From: CAXBGS01 sp963975425 | GTDB lineage: Bacteria; Planctomycetota; Planctomycetia; Pirellulales; Pirellulaceae | Assembly: GCA_963975425.1 (NCBI GenBank) | Contig: CAXBGS010000013.1 | Location: 1-64,000 of the forward strand | DNA length: 64,000 nt | Direction of reading: 5' to 3' | Part shown: piece by piece, positions 56,816 through 64,000 of the stretch | How positions within the stretch are numbered: position 1 is the stretch's first letter | How the letters are laid out: each line of letters starts with the position of its first letter | Program-made: the position numbers and the translations under genes | Notes under the pieces: generated by a model | Database searches by the model: none | Seen by the model: the letters and a program-made list of their open reading frames with translations, nothing else | What the model was told of the DNA's origin: nothing

Positions 56816-57964
56816 ATGACCATCCAACGCAACCCGACACGACGCGTCCAAATCGGCAATATTACCGTCGGTGACTCGCATCCGATTGCTGTCCAAAGCA
56901 TGACGGCGACGAAGACGCAAAACGTCGACGCCACCGTCGCCCAGGCAGAGGCGCTTCGCGAAGCCGGCGCCGGAGTCGTCCGAATTGCCGTCGACAGCGA
57001 AAAGGATGCAGCGGCGTTGGCAGAAATCCGCAAACAGACGACGGCCAATCTTGCGGTCGACTTGCAAGAGAACTTTCGGCTTGCCGAAATCGTTGCCCCG
57101 TCGGTGGACAAGATTCGGTACAACCCCGGCCACTTGTATCATCACGCGCGCGATAAGACTTGGCAGCAAAAAGTTGCGTTCATCATCGACCAAGCCAAGA
57201 CACACGACTGTGCGGTCCGCATCGGGGTCAATTGTGGCAGCGTCGACCCGGAAAAAAAAGACAAATACGACCCTGCCGACTCGATCACCCCGATGCTAGA
57301 AAGTGCTTTGGAGCATTGCGAATATGTCGATTCGCTCGGGTTCGAACGCTATGTCGTTTCGCTCAAAGATAGCGATCCATCCAAAGTCGTCGAAGTCAAT
57401 AAGCGTTTTGCCGAAGCGCGCCCCGATGTTCCGCTTCACTTGGGCGTGACCGAAGCCGGCATGCCACCCGATGGAATCATTAAGACGCGAATTGCATTCG
57501 AGCAACTGATCGGCCGCGGAATCGGTGATACGGTGCGCGTCTCGCTAACGCTGCCCAACGATCGTAAGCCCGAAGAAATCGATGCGGGCCTGGGGATCAT
57601 TGCCGACATCCAGGCCGGCCGAGTCCGCAGCGTGGTCAAGTTCAACGAGAATGCGTTGAACATCATTAGCTGTCCCAGCTGTTCACGAGTCGAAAACGAA
57701 GCCTTCATTGAACTGGCCGCCAGCGTCAAGGAAATGACCGAGTACGCGAAAGATTACGATATCACGATCGCGGTTATGGGTTGCCGAGTGAACGGCCCCG
57801 GCGAAACCGACGATGCCGACTTGGGTCTGTGGTGCGGTCCCGCCAAGGTCAACTTGAAACGCGGCACCGAAGCTCTCGGCGCGTTTGGCTATGACGAAAT
57901 CCTGCCAAAGCTAAAACAAGAACTCGACCAGATCGTTGAGCAGAAAGTAACGGCAAAGTCATAG
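56816..57964 (+). CDS. ispG: 4-hydroxy-3-methylbut-2-enyl-diphosphate synthase IspG
   Basis: Converts methylerythritol cyclodiphosphate to HMBPP in the MEP isoprenoid pathway with a [4Fe-4S] cluster; cytoplasmic. The 382-residue protein has the TIM-barrel part with PIAVQSMTATKTQNVDATV and the cluster part with IISCPSCSR and MGCRVNGPGE, giving three Cys ligands and the conserved Glu; it is the short form without the plant-type insert. ATG 56816 is used because it begins the family's RRVQIGNITVG segment; the frame is open to GTG 56771. Confidence 0.96.
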   Translation: MTIQRNPTRRVQIGNITVGDSHPIAVQSMTATKTQNVDATVAQAEALREAGAGVVRIAVDSEKDAAALAEIRKQTTANLAVDLQENFRLAEIVAPSVDKIRYNPGHLYHHARDKTWQQKVAFIIDQAKTHDCAVRIGVNCGSVDPEKKDKYDPADSITPMLESALEHCEYVDSLGFERYVVSLKDSDPSKVVEVNKRFAEARPDVPLHLGVTEAGMPPDGIIKTRIAFEQLIGRGIGDTVRVSLTLPNDRKPEEIDAGLGIIADIQAGRVRSVVKFNENALNIISCPSCSRVENEAFIELAASVKEMTEYAKDYDITIAVMGCRVNGPGETDDADLGLWCGPAKVNLKRGTEALGAFGYDEILPKLKQELDQIVEQKVTAKS

Positions 57965-58054
57965 CCGCCGCCGCTGCGATTGCCTGACGTCGACTTTCTG
58001 TGGGAATCGCACGCCGGGTCTTGGTATGCGAACGCAAGTCTGGACGATCGACAC

Positions 58055-60037
58055 TCAGTAGATATACGCCAGTCCAAAGTGGATACCGTGCACGTAGAAC
58101 GTGCGGTAGTTGAACGTCGCGGCCGGGCTGAGGCTGCCGGTGGGAGTGTCCGCCAAATTCACATTGGTATCGATCAGTCCGCCGGGTTGAATCGCGTCGG
58201 TCATGGCGATCACGTGGTATCCAATCGTCGTGTCGAACCGCGGAAAACGGTGCCAACCCAGTGTAAAATCGAGTTCGGGCACCCAGCCGAATGTGTGATC
58301 CTCTGTTCGTCCGCTGTTGGTTTGACGCACGAGCAATCCTTGATCATCAACATCTTGCACGCCATCGGTGGTTCGCACGTTGGAGCCGACCAGATTGGAT
58401 TCGCGGCGAAGCGATCCGAAACCGACTTTGGCCAGCGATCGCAGCGACCAGCATCCTTCGCGATAAAGCGAGGTAATTCCCAGTTGACCGCCGTGAAACT
58501 CATTCTCGGTGTCAAAGAAGTCGTTCAATGCCAGCGTTGATCCGACCGGGGCAAAGTCGTCATCGAGTGATGTGGAGAACGTCGATATTCCAAGCGACTC
58601 GTCCAGGTACATGTATTGGTAGCCGTACAGCAAATCAATATTCAAGCCACAGTTATTCCACCACTCTTGCCGAACCGAAAAGTCCGCACCGGCCACGTTG
58701 CTTTCGCCGCGAACACTGATCGATCCGTCATTCCGATCGGGAAACGCAACCAACTGCGTATCCTGTTCTGCGGTCTGTCCGTCGGTCTCGTTAAAGAATG
58801 GCCGAGCGATCACTTCATTGATGGTTTGGTCGGTCGAAAAACCGTGCGTTTCTTTTCCGGCAAACCATGCCCTCAGCACCATGCTGCGATCTTGGCAATT
58901 GTCCAGCCATGTGCCGATCGTGATACGCCCGCCGGCGGTCACGTCTCTCAAGATTGAATCGTTGCCTTCCAAGATAACGGTTCCCGCTTCGCCGAGTTGG
59001 CCGGCCGTTTCGTCGTCTGGATCCGCATCGGTCGTGGTCGTGACCAGCGCCGGAATACGCGTGCCTCGGCGATGCATCATCAATAATTCTGCCGACCAAA
59101 ACCATCGCTCTGGTGAAAACGACAGCGTGCTGTTGCCGCCGAACATGCTGTCACAACCGTCGTCGATCAAGGCGTCGCACGCGCCGCCGTCGCACCCGGA
59201 ATCGGAAAAAACAGGACCAGCCAGACCGGCGTCTTCATAAATCACTTCACCCGGCAGATGCGCGTGCGAATGCGAGCCTGCGTGGTGAACGGGTTCGTCA
59301 ATCCAAACGTTTTGTGCGGCAACCGTGCGATGGGATTTGACGACCGTCTTGCCGGCGGTTCCCGGGTCTCTTAGCGGTTGACGGTCCACCGGCAACAATT
59401 GCTCGGCATAAGCGACCGGTTGCAGCGTTGCGTTCTGCGTCGCCTGGCGTGGTGCCGCTGTTCGACCAGCCACCCGGTTCATCGAGGCTGAATTGTTTGC
59501 GGAGGTTGACTTGTTTGTCGAGGCTGAATGGTTTGCGATGCCCGGCGGACGGTTTGCGATGTCGGTGATGTCCACCAACTGGGTATCTTCCAACGGCGCG
59601 CCCCATTTGGCCTGTGCCGTTGATGCGCGACGGGCCGCGGCTTGCTGATTGGCAGCGGCAACGGCTCGTGCGTCCGCAGCCGTGCGTGTCCGTGCAACCG
59701 GTGCTGCCTTCAGTTCCGGAATCGCCCGCGCGATTTTCGGTTCGCCGGGCGAAACGCCTGCCCGCTTTGCGACCACCTCGTGCTCGGCGGCAGCGTTCTG
59801 ATCGCCAACCGTGGGTGCCTGATACGCGCCTCGGTCGGGCCGCTTGGTGCGAACCTGAGCCGAAACGGCGGTCGTGTTTGCAGCGAATCCGGCAACGACC
59901 CCAATGATGAGCAGGTTGCGGCAAAGCACAGCATGTTCAATCACAGTGTGATTAATCACATAGCGACCAATCACATTGCGTGCATATCGGAAGCTCGTGG
60001 CCACGGGGCGGCTGAACAGAGCTGATGAACGTTCCAT
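58055..60037 (-). CDS. BBP7 family outer-membrane beta-barrel protein
   Basis: A 660-residue exported protein of the planctomycete BBP7 family. ATG 60037 begins a long N-terminal segment with a hydrophobic signal (LLIIGVVAGFAANTTAVSA). A low-complexity region (about 60-220) has Asn/Ser-rich units from small DNA repeats. The barrel part starts near 280 with ERWFWSAELLMMHRRGTRIP, and alternating strands run to the C-terminal aromatic end FNYRTFYVHGIHFGLAYIY, as expected for an outer-membrane protein. A transport or structural role in the outer membrane is likely. Confidence 0.88.
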   Translation of the reverse strand: MERSSALFSRPVATSFRYARNVIGRYVINHTVIEHAVLCRNLLIIGVVAGFAANTTAVSAQVRTKRPDRGAYQAPTVGDQNAAAEHEVVAKRAGVSPGEPKIARAIPELKAAPVARTRTAADARAVAAANQQAAARRASTAQAKWGAPLEDTQLVDITDIANRPPGIANHSASTNKSTSANNSASMNRVAGRTAAPRQATQNATLQPVAYAEQLLPVDRQPLRDPGTAGKTVVKSHRTVAAQNVWIDEPVHHAGSHSHAHLPGEVIYEDAGLAGPVFSDSGCDGGACDALIDDGCDSMFGGNSTLSFSPERWFWSAELLMMHRRGTRIPALVTTTTDADPDDETAGQLGEAGTVILEGNDSILRDVTAGGRITIGTWLDNCQDRSMVLRAWFAGKETHGFSTDQTINEVIARPFFNETDGQTAEQDTQLVAFPDRNDGSISVRGESNVAGADFSVRQEWWNNCGLNIDLLYGYQYMYLDESLGISTFSTSLDDDFAPVGSTLALNDFFDTENEFHGGQLGITSLYREGCWSLRSLAKVGFGSLRRESNLVGSNVRTTDGVQDVDDQGLLVRQTNSGRTEDHTFGWVPELDFTLGWHRFPRFDTTIGYHVIAMTDAIQPGGLIDTNVNLADTPTGSLSPAATFNYRTFYVHGIHFGLAYIY

Positions 60038-60273
60038 CGTATAATCCACGACATTGGGGGCCAAATCGACTGAGCGGGCGCGAATTCGCAGCGATGCGGA
60101 TCGTACCCATCCTCTGTTTCGACCATAACGATGGTGCCGGTTAAGCAAATCTGGAAAGCTTTGCCGGTTGCGCAGACTTTTCTGCGTCCTGTGGGCTCCG
60201 CGGCGGCAAGCCGTTCCTTTAGCGTGCGCAAGGTTTGGCTAGGATTTCGCCCCTGACCTTGCCCTTGGGCGCG

Positions 60274-60978
60274 TTAAGCGTTTCGCCCGACGGCTCGCAG
60301 TTGCCCTTCACGCGAAGCTTGCCAAATCGACCGCGTCTTCATTTCCATCGCGGTCAGCCAGCCACCGCCGTAGCAGTACGTATCCAAGCAGACCAAGTGC
60401 CCGGCATCCAGAATTTCGCCATCACGATTGGCCGTATGCCCCACCACCGCGGTCATTCCGCTGCGGTGTCGTGCCGGCAGCCCTTCGGTCAGCGGGTACC
60501 AACGCAGCATGTCCGGCGGCTGATTTTCCAGTGCCACGTCGGGGTCATACGCTGCGTGCGTGAAAAAGAAATTCTCCGCAACGAAATAGTCACCCAGCGA
60601 TTCGAGAAACTTTTCATGATCGGGCGGCAAAAAGTCCAAATCGCCGTCGAATCCATAACTTTCCAGCGTTTCGACACCGCCATGCCGCAGCCATTCATGG
60701 TGCGGTGCCCCCTCGTGCAGCACCGAAAGCATCATTTCTTCGTGATTGCCACGAATGCCGACCAGCCGAGTCCGGGTCCCCAGTTCGACCAGCGTGTCCA
60801 AAACGCCTCGCGTATCAGGCCCTCGATCGACATAGTCCCCCAGAGCCACAATCACATCCGCCGGCTGAGGGTCAATTTCCTCAATCAAAGCTTGCAGTGC
60901 GACGTTACAGCCGTGGATGTCCCCGATAGCGATCAATCGCTCAACATCCGATGTCGGATTGGTCTCAGAACCTGTCAT
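60274..60978 (-). CDS. Metallophosphatase (serine/threonine protein phosphatase-like)
   Basis: A 234-residue cytoplasmic calcineurin-like phosphoesterase with all metal motifs: IAIGDIHGC, GDYVDRGPDTRG, GIRGNHEEM, and the distal VGHTANRDG; His in FFFTHAAY also fits. It matches the bacterial PrpA/ApaH-like group, which dephosphorylates proteins or dinucleotide polyphosphates. ATG 60978 is chosen because the phosphatase strand follows at once (ERLIAIGDIHG); the frame is open to 61164. Single gene. Confidence 0.92.
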   Translation of the reverse strand: MTGSETNPTSDVERLIAIGDIHGCNVALQALIEEIDPQPADVIVALGDYVDRGPDTRGVLDTLVELGTRTRLVGIRGNHEEMMLSVLHEGAPHHEWLRHGGVETLESYGFDGDLDFLPPDHEKFLESLGDYFVAENFFFTHAAYDPDVALENQPPDMLRWYPLTEGLPARHRSGMTAVVGHTANRDGEILDAGHLVCLDTYCYGGGWLTAMEMKTRSIWQASREGQLRAVGRNA

Positions 60979-61348
60979 TGTCTCGCCAAATATCTCTTGC
61001 TGTTCATATCGCGGCACCGGTTCAGGAGCCCAGGCCCGAGTACAAACCGCCGTTTCAGCCGTTTCATATAGAGCCACGTCAAAAGCTCGACTCATCCCGT
61101 CGAGGAGCCGCCGCGCGTGGTGCAGAACGCTCGTTCCGACGTCAGCAGACCTCCAAATTCGCACTTTCCGAAGTGCCTGTGCGGGCTCTGCTTAACAACG
61201 GTATGATCCCATCATACGGGACGATCGGTCGTTCATAAACGCTGTGTCAGCTGTTTGAAGTTGCAAGTTTGCGTTGGCTGAGCGAAACTGTCTATAGCAT
61301 CGGTGCCTCAAAAAAGGGATTAACCGTTTCCTACGCAGGAGTTATTGG
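60979..61348. other. Divergent intergenic region, 370 bases
   Basis: Between the metallophosphatase (leftward) and the VWA protein (rightward). It has an open leftward frame without family-like sequence, an inverted repeat at 61201-61217 and a purine-rich leader. No other gene seen. Confidence 0.5.
61201..61217. promoter_or_regulatory. 17-bp inverted repeat upstream of the VWA gene
   Basis: GTATGAT (61201-61207) and ATCATAC (61211-61217) flank CCC. This is the size and form of a dimeric repressor site, 131 bases before the start codon at 61349. Not tested. Confidence 0.4.
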
Positions 61349-63559
61349 ATGTCTGATGTGACCCCTGCGGTCCAAGATTCATACGCGGCCAATGCCTGTT
61401 CCGAGGCTGGCGCGGAAACCGATGGGCTTGCCAAAGCCGGGCCGACGTCGCCGGACACCGCGCAAGCAAACATGAGCACGATGGATCCACGGCCGAGCGC
61501 GACCGTCCCGGCACCGGGTGCATCTGACATCGCCGGTGAATCGAACATTCCGGCTCCCGATCCTGTCGACACTTGGGGCGACGATGAATTCGAGGATGAA
61601 CCGGTCATCCAGTCCGAAGAAACCATCGCGCTCATCGGCAGCATGCTGGTTCACTTGATCGTGATCTTGCTGTTGGCACTCGCTCCATTGCGATCAACGC
61701 AAGACGATGATGCGGTCGTCTTACTGTCGCCCGCTGCCGAGCGAAATGAAGAGCCAGTTCAACTGTTGAACGAAATCACGTACGACGCGGATCCGCAGGA
61801 CGCGATCGGATCAGACAGCGTCGCCAACCTGGAAATGGCCGCGGCCTCGGCAGAAGTGTTCGCGGAGATCGCCGAGATCAGCAATCCGATTGACGTGGAA
61901 ACCGTCGATGCCGGACAAATCATGGTCAACAAGATGTTCATGCAGGCGGCGGCCCCACTGAACACGTTGACAAAGCAACGCGGCAAAGTCGGCCAAGGCG
62001 AATCGGGAGCCGCTGGAGCCGTGGATCGGTTGACCTTTGAGATCCTGGAATCCATCGAGGATCGCCCGACACTCGTGGTTTGGCTGTTTGATCAAAGTGG
62101 ATCGCTGCATCGCCAACGCAAAGATATTCGAGATCGCTTCGATCGTATCTATACCGAACTTGGCATCGCAACAGAACAGAAAAAGAAGTCCAGCCACCGA
62201 GTGGATCACGACGCGCCGCTGCTAACCTCGGTGATCGGATTCGGAGAACAGGTGACGCTCTTTACCGAGAAGCCCACCGCCGAGTTAGAAGAGATCAAGT
62301 CCATCGTCGATTCGATTGAAATCGATCCATCGGGCGTCGAACGCGTCTTCACAGCGATCAATCACGCGACAGACGAGTACAAATCCTTTCGCCGCAGTTT
62401 GTCCAGTCGTGGTCCGCAACGAAACGTCATGTTCGTCATCGTCACCGATGAACGAGGCGACGATGCCAATCAATTAGAGAAGTCCATCGCTGGTTGTCGC
62501 AAATGGGGAATCCCCGTCTATGTGATTGGCGTTCCCGCGCCGTTTGGTCGCGAACACACCTTCGTCAAATACGTCGATCCCGATCCCAAATACGATCAGT
62601 CGCCTCGTTGGGCCAGCGTCGATCAGGGGCCTGAAACGATGTTCCCCGAGCGAGTCCATGTCGGATTCTCGGGCAACTTTCAAGAGGAACCGGTCATCGA
62701 CAGCGGGTTTGGACCGTACGCACTGACGCGTCTCTGTTACGAAACCGGCGGAATCTATTTCTCGGTCCATCCCAACCGCAACACCGGACGCGCCGTCCGG
62801 CGCAGCGAAGTGGAGAACTACGCCGCCGACATCAAATACTTTTTCGAGCCCGAAGCGATGGCCCGATATCGGCCCGACTATCTTTCGCCCTCGGATTACC
62901 AGCAACATGTGATGGCCAGTCCGCTGCGACAAGCGCTCGTCCGCGCCGCACAGTTGCGGCCTGCGACGGGTTTGTCGCGTCCAACAACTCGGTTCGTCCA
63001 AGTCGATGCGGCCGCGTTGGCCGGTGATCTGACTCGCGCCCAGCAAGACGCGGCAAAGTTGGAACCGACGTTGATCCAAATGGCGGCAACGCTGCAACCA
63101 GGGATGGAGGCTCGCGAGTCGGAAACCAGTCCTCGTTGGCGGGCCGGGTTCGATTTGGCGATGGGTCGCGTGCTGGCTCAGAAAGTTCGCACAGAAACGT
63201 ACAATGCAATGTTGGCAAAAGCCAAACGCGGCATGTCGTTCGAGAACGAAAAGAACAATACCTGGGTTCTGCAAGCCAGTTCGGATGTCAGTGTGGGCAG
63301 CAAATGGCAACGCGAGGCCGAACTTGCCACCGAGTTATTGACCGGCGTTGTCGAAGAGCACCCGGGAACCCCATGGGCTTTGCTTGCAAAGCGTGAGCTC
63401 GACGTGCCAATTGGCTGGAAGTGGGTGGAGGATTTTACTCGTCAGGAACCGCCACGGGCGATGAATAATCCCGGCAATAACAATCCTCCGCGGCCAGCCA
63501 AGGACGACGAAAAGCGGATGCTCAAGAAAGCTCCGACTCGCCCAATTCCAAAGCTCTAG
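61349..63559 (+). CDS. Membrane-anchored VWA domain protein
   Basis: A 736-residue protein. The first 90 residues are acidic and polar, a single hydrophobic helix (about 93-112, LIVILLLALAPL) anchors it, and a VWA domain follows with the metal-ion site DQSGS near residue 248, in VVWLFDQSGSLHRQR. A helical C-terminal region (about 520-690) and a Pro/Asn/Lys tail complete it. GCAGGAG precedes the ATG by about eight bases, so the start is well supported. VWA proteins mediate metal-dependent protein contacts; its partner is unknown. The stop is in a 15-bp triple repeat. Another exported gene follows. Confidence 0.88.
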   Translation: MSDVTPAVQDSYAANACSEAGAETDGLAKAGPTSPDTAQANMSTMDPRPSATVPAPGASDIAGESNIPAPDPVDTWGDDEFEDEPVIQSEETIALIGSMLVHLIVILLLALAPLRSTQDDDAVVLLSPAAERNEEPVQLLNEITYDADPQDAIGSDSVANLEMAAASAEVFAEIAEISNPIDVETVDAGQIMVNKMFMQAAAPLNTLTKQRGKVGQGESGAAGAVDRLTFEILESIEDRPTLVVWLFDQSGSLHRQRKDIRDRFDRIYTELGIATEQKKKSSHRVDHDAPLLTSVIGFGEQVTLFTEKPTAELEEIKSIVDSIEIDPSGVERVFTAINHATDEYKSFRRSLSSRGPQRNVMFVIVTDERGDDANQLEKSIAGCRKWGIPVYVIGVPAPFGREHTFVKYVDPDPKYDQSPRWASVDQGPETMFPERVHVGFSGNFQEEPVIDSGFGPYALTRLCYETGGIYFSVHPNRNTGRAVRRSEVENYAADIKYFFEPEAMARYRPDYLSPSDYQQHVMASPLRQALVRAAQLRPATGLSRPTTRFVQVDAAALAGDLTRAQQDAAKLEPTLIQMAATLQPGMEARESETSPRWRAGFDLAMGRVLAQKVRTETYNAMLAKAKRGMSFENEKNNTWVLQASSDVSVGSKWQREAELATELLTGVVEEHPGTPWALLAKRELDVPIGWKWVEDFTRQEPPRAMNNPGNNNPPRPAKDDEKRMLKKAPTRPIPKL

Positions 63560-63590
63560 CTTCCAAAGCTCTCGCTTCCAAAGCTCTAGC
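63546..63590. repeat. 15-bp tandem repeat, three copies, covering the VWA stop
   Basis: TTCCAAAGCTCTAGC at 63546-63560 and 63576-63590, with one base changed (CTCTCGC) in the middle copy at 63561-63575. The stop TAG (63557-63559) recurs in frame at 63587-63589. Confidence 0.95.
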
Positions 63591-63782
63591 GCCGGTAGAG
63601 GCCGCAACGGTCCCGAGACTTCCGTTTGGTCGCGCCTTGATCGCTATATGCGAGTGATTTTAGTCGCCGAGTGTTCGACGAATCCGAATTGCCAACGAGA
63701 ACACTCTTTCGCCGCCCGTGTTGATTTTGTTAACCAACGATTCCCCCAATTGTTGCGTTACTCAACTTCACGGAAGTCACGG

Positions 63783-64000
63783 ATGAATCGCCGCCCCTTT
63801 GCAACCCTTGCGTTCGCCCTGTCTGTCGCCGCTTGTTCGTTCTCGGCCACCGAGTCGATGGCCGACACACCAAGCCTGCTGAAAGTCTTCGGCCGCACCA
63901 GTGCCGCCACCGCACCGGAAGGCAAGTTAGAGTTGAGTGAAGAGGACGGCCCCTGGCTGATTTTGGCGGCCACGTTCGTCGGCGAAAACTCGCGTGATCG
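63783..64000 (+). CDS. Partial gene for a secreted or lipoprotein, cut by right edge
   Basis: Begins with ATG 63783 and reads MNRRPFATLAFALSVAACSF, a signal-like sequence with a possible lipobox (VAAC, Cys18). The mature start is polar (ADTPSLLKVFGRTSAATAPE) and then EDGPWLILAATFVGENSRD at the edge, which looks like the beginning of a globular domain. The frame stays open to the last base, so the gene continues outside the window. It lies 224 bases after the VWA gene in the same direction. Family not recognised. Confidence 0.75.
   Translation, partial: MNRRPFATLAFALSVAACSFSATESMADTPSLLKVFGRTSAATAPEGKLELSEEDGPWLILAATFVGENSRD

Noticed and set aside
60235..61071. Rightward open frame of 278 codons
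   Set aside because: Antisense to the metallophosphatase, whose metal motifs are all intact.
62474..63310. Leftward open frame of 278 codons
   Set aside because: Antisense to the VWA gene and Arg/His-rich without domain.

Overview
The window looks like a chromosomal segment of a marine planctomycete close to Rhodopirellula. The main evidence is family content: five sulfatases in 64 kb, a PSCyt1/DUF1549/DUF1553 gene followed by a DUF1501 gene, a PVC-type propeller/HEAT/CxxCH cytochrome, a BBP7-type outer-membrane protein, two Gfo/Idh/MocA oxidoreductases (one with a Tat signal), a PEP-CTERM protein and several secreted beta-propeller proteins. Genes lie on both strands, mostly singly or in short runs. 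No rRNA, tRNA, prophage or CRISPR array was seen.

Layout. 0-4.3 kb: truncated repeat-bearing end, a sulfatase, Sua5-type tRNA modification enzyme and an NHL propeller protein. 4.5-11.3 kb: a small hypothetical, an aminotransferase, DUF4416, a PQQ-like propeller protein with a DPFAPA-repeat tail, a DJ-1/PfpI protein, a PEP-CTERM protein and a Gfo/Idh/MocA oxidoreductase. 11.5-16.1 kb: Mfd and a secreted alpha/beta-hydrolase-fold protein that lacks the usual nucleophile. 16.5-27.1 kb: three planctomycete-specific secreted or cytochrome proteins, DUF1501, and a Tat-exported oxidoreductase. 27.2-29.9 kb: a hypothetical protein, a REP-associated tyrosine transposase (RAYT) bounded by inverted G4/A-rich repeats, and an HD phosphohydrolase whose 3' end reads into one of those repeats. 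30-41.8 kb: a catabolic-looking island with four sulfatases (one fused to DUF1080), a secreted propeller-like protein, a DUF3445 heme N-demethylase-like protein, a PhoD-like phosphatase and a ThuA protein. 42-47.4 kb: OsmC, RimO, an Eis-like acetyltransferase, a methyltransferase and cytidylate kinase. 47.5-54.7 kb: the MoxR-DUF58-transglutaminase operon and a divergent membrane-anchored PQQ-like protein. 54.9-64 kb: a long helical secreted protein, IspG, the BBP7 protein, a metallophosphatase, a membrane-anchored VWA protein and the start of a secreted or lipoprotein gene cut by the window edge.

Housekeeping genes (sua5, mfd, rimO, cmk, ispG) are interleaved with exported catabolic genes. 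The sulfatases, propellers, cytochromes and oxidoreductases probably act outside the cytoplasm on sulfated polysaccharides or sugars; that is inferred from families and signal peptides, not shown.

The most unusual signals are at the DNA level. Seven genes end in, or within a few bases of, a short (14-30 bp) tandem duplication that in most cases includes the stop codon, and similar short tandem duplications sit just 5' of other genes. The other is the RAYT locus with paired repeats on both sides. Start codons were often moved inside the longest open frame where a signal peptide, a Shine-Dalgarno-like sequence or family alignment favoured it; each case is stated.
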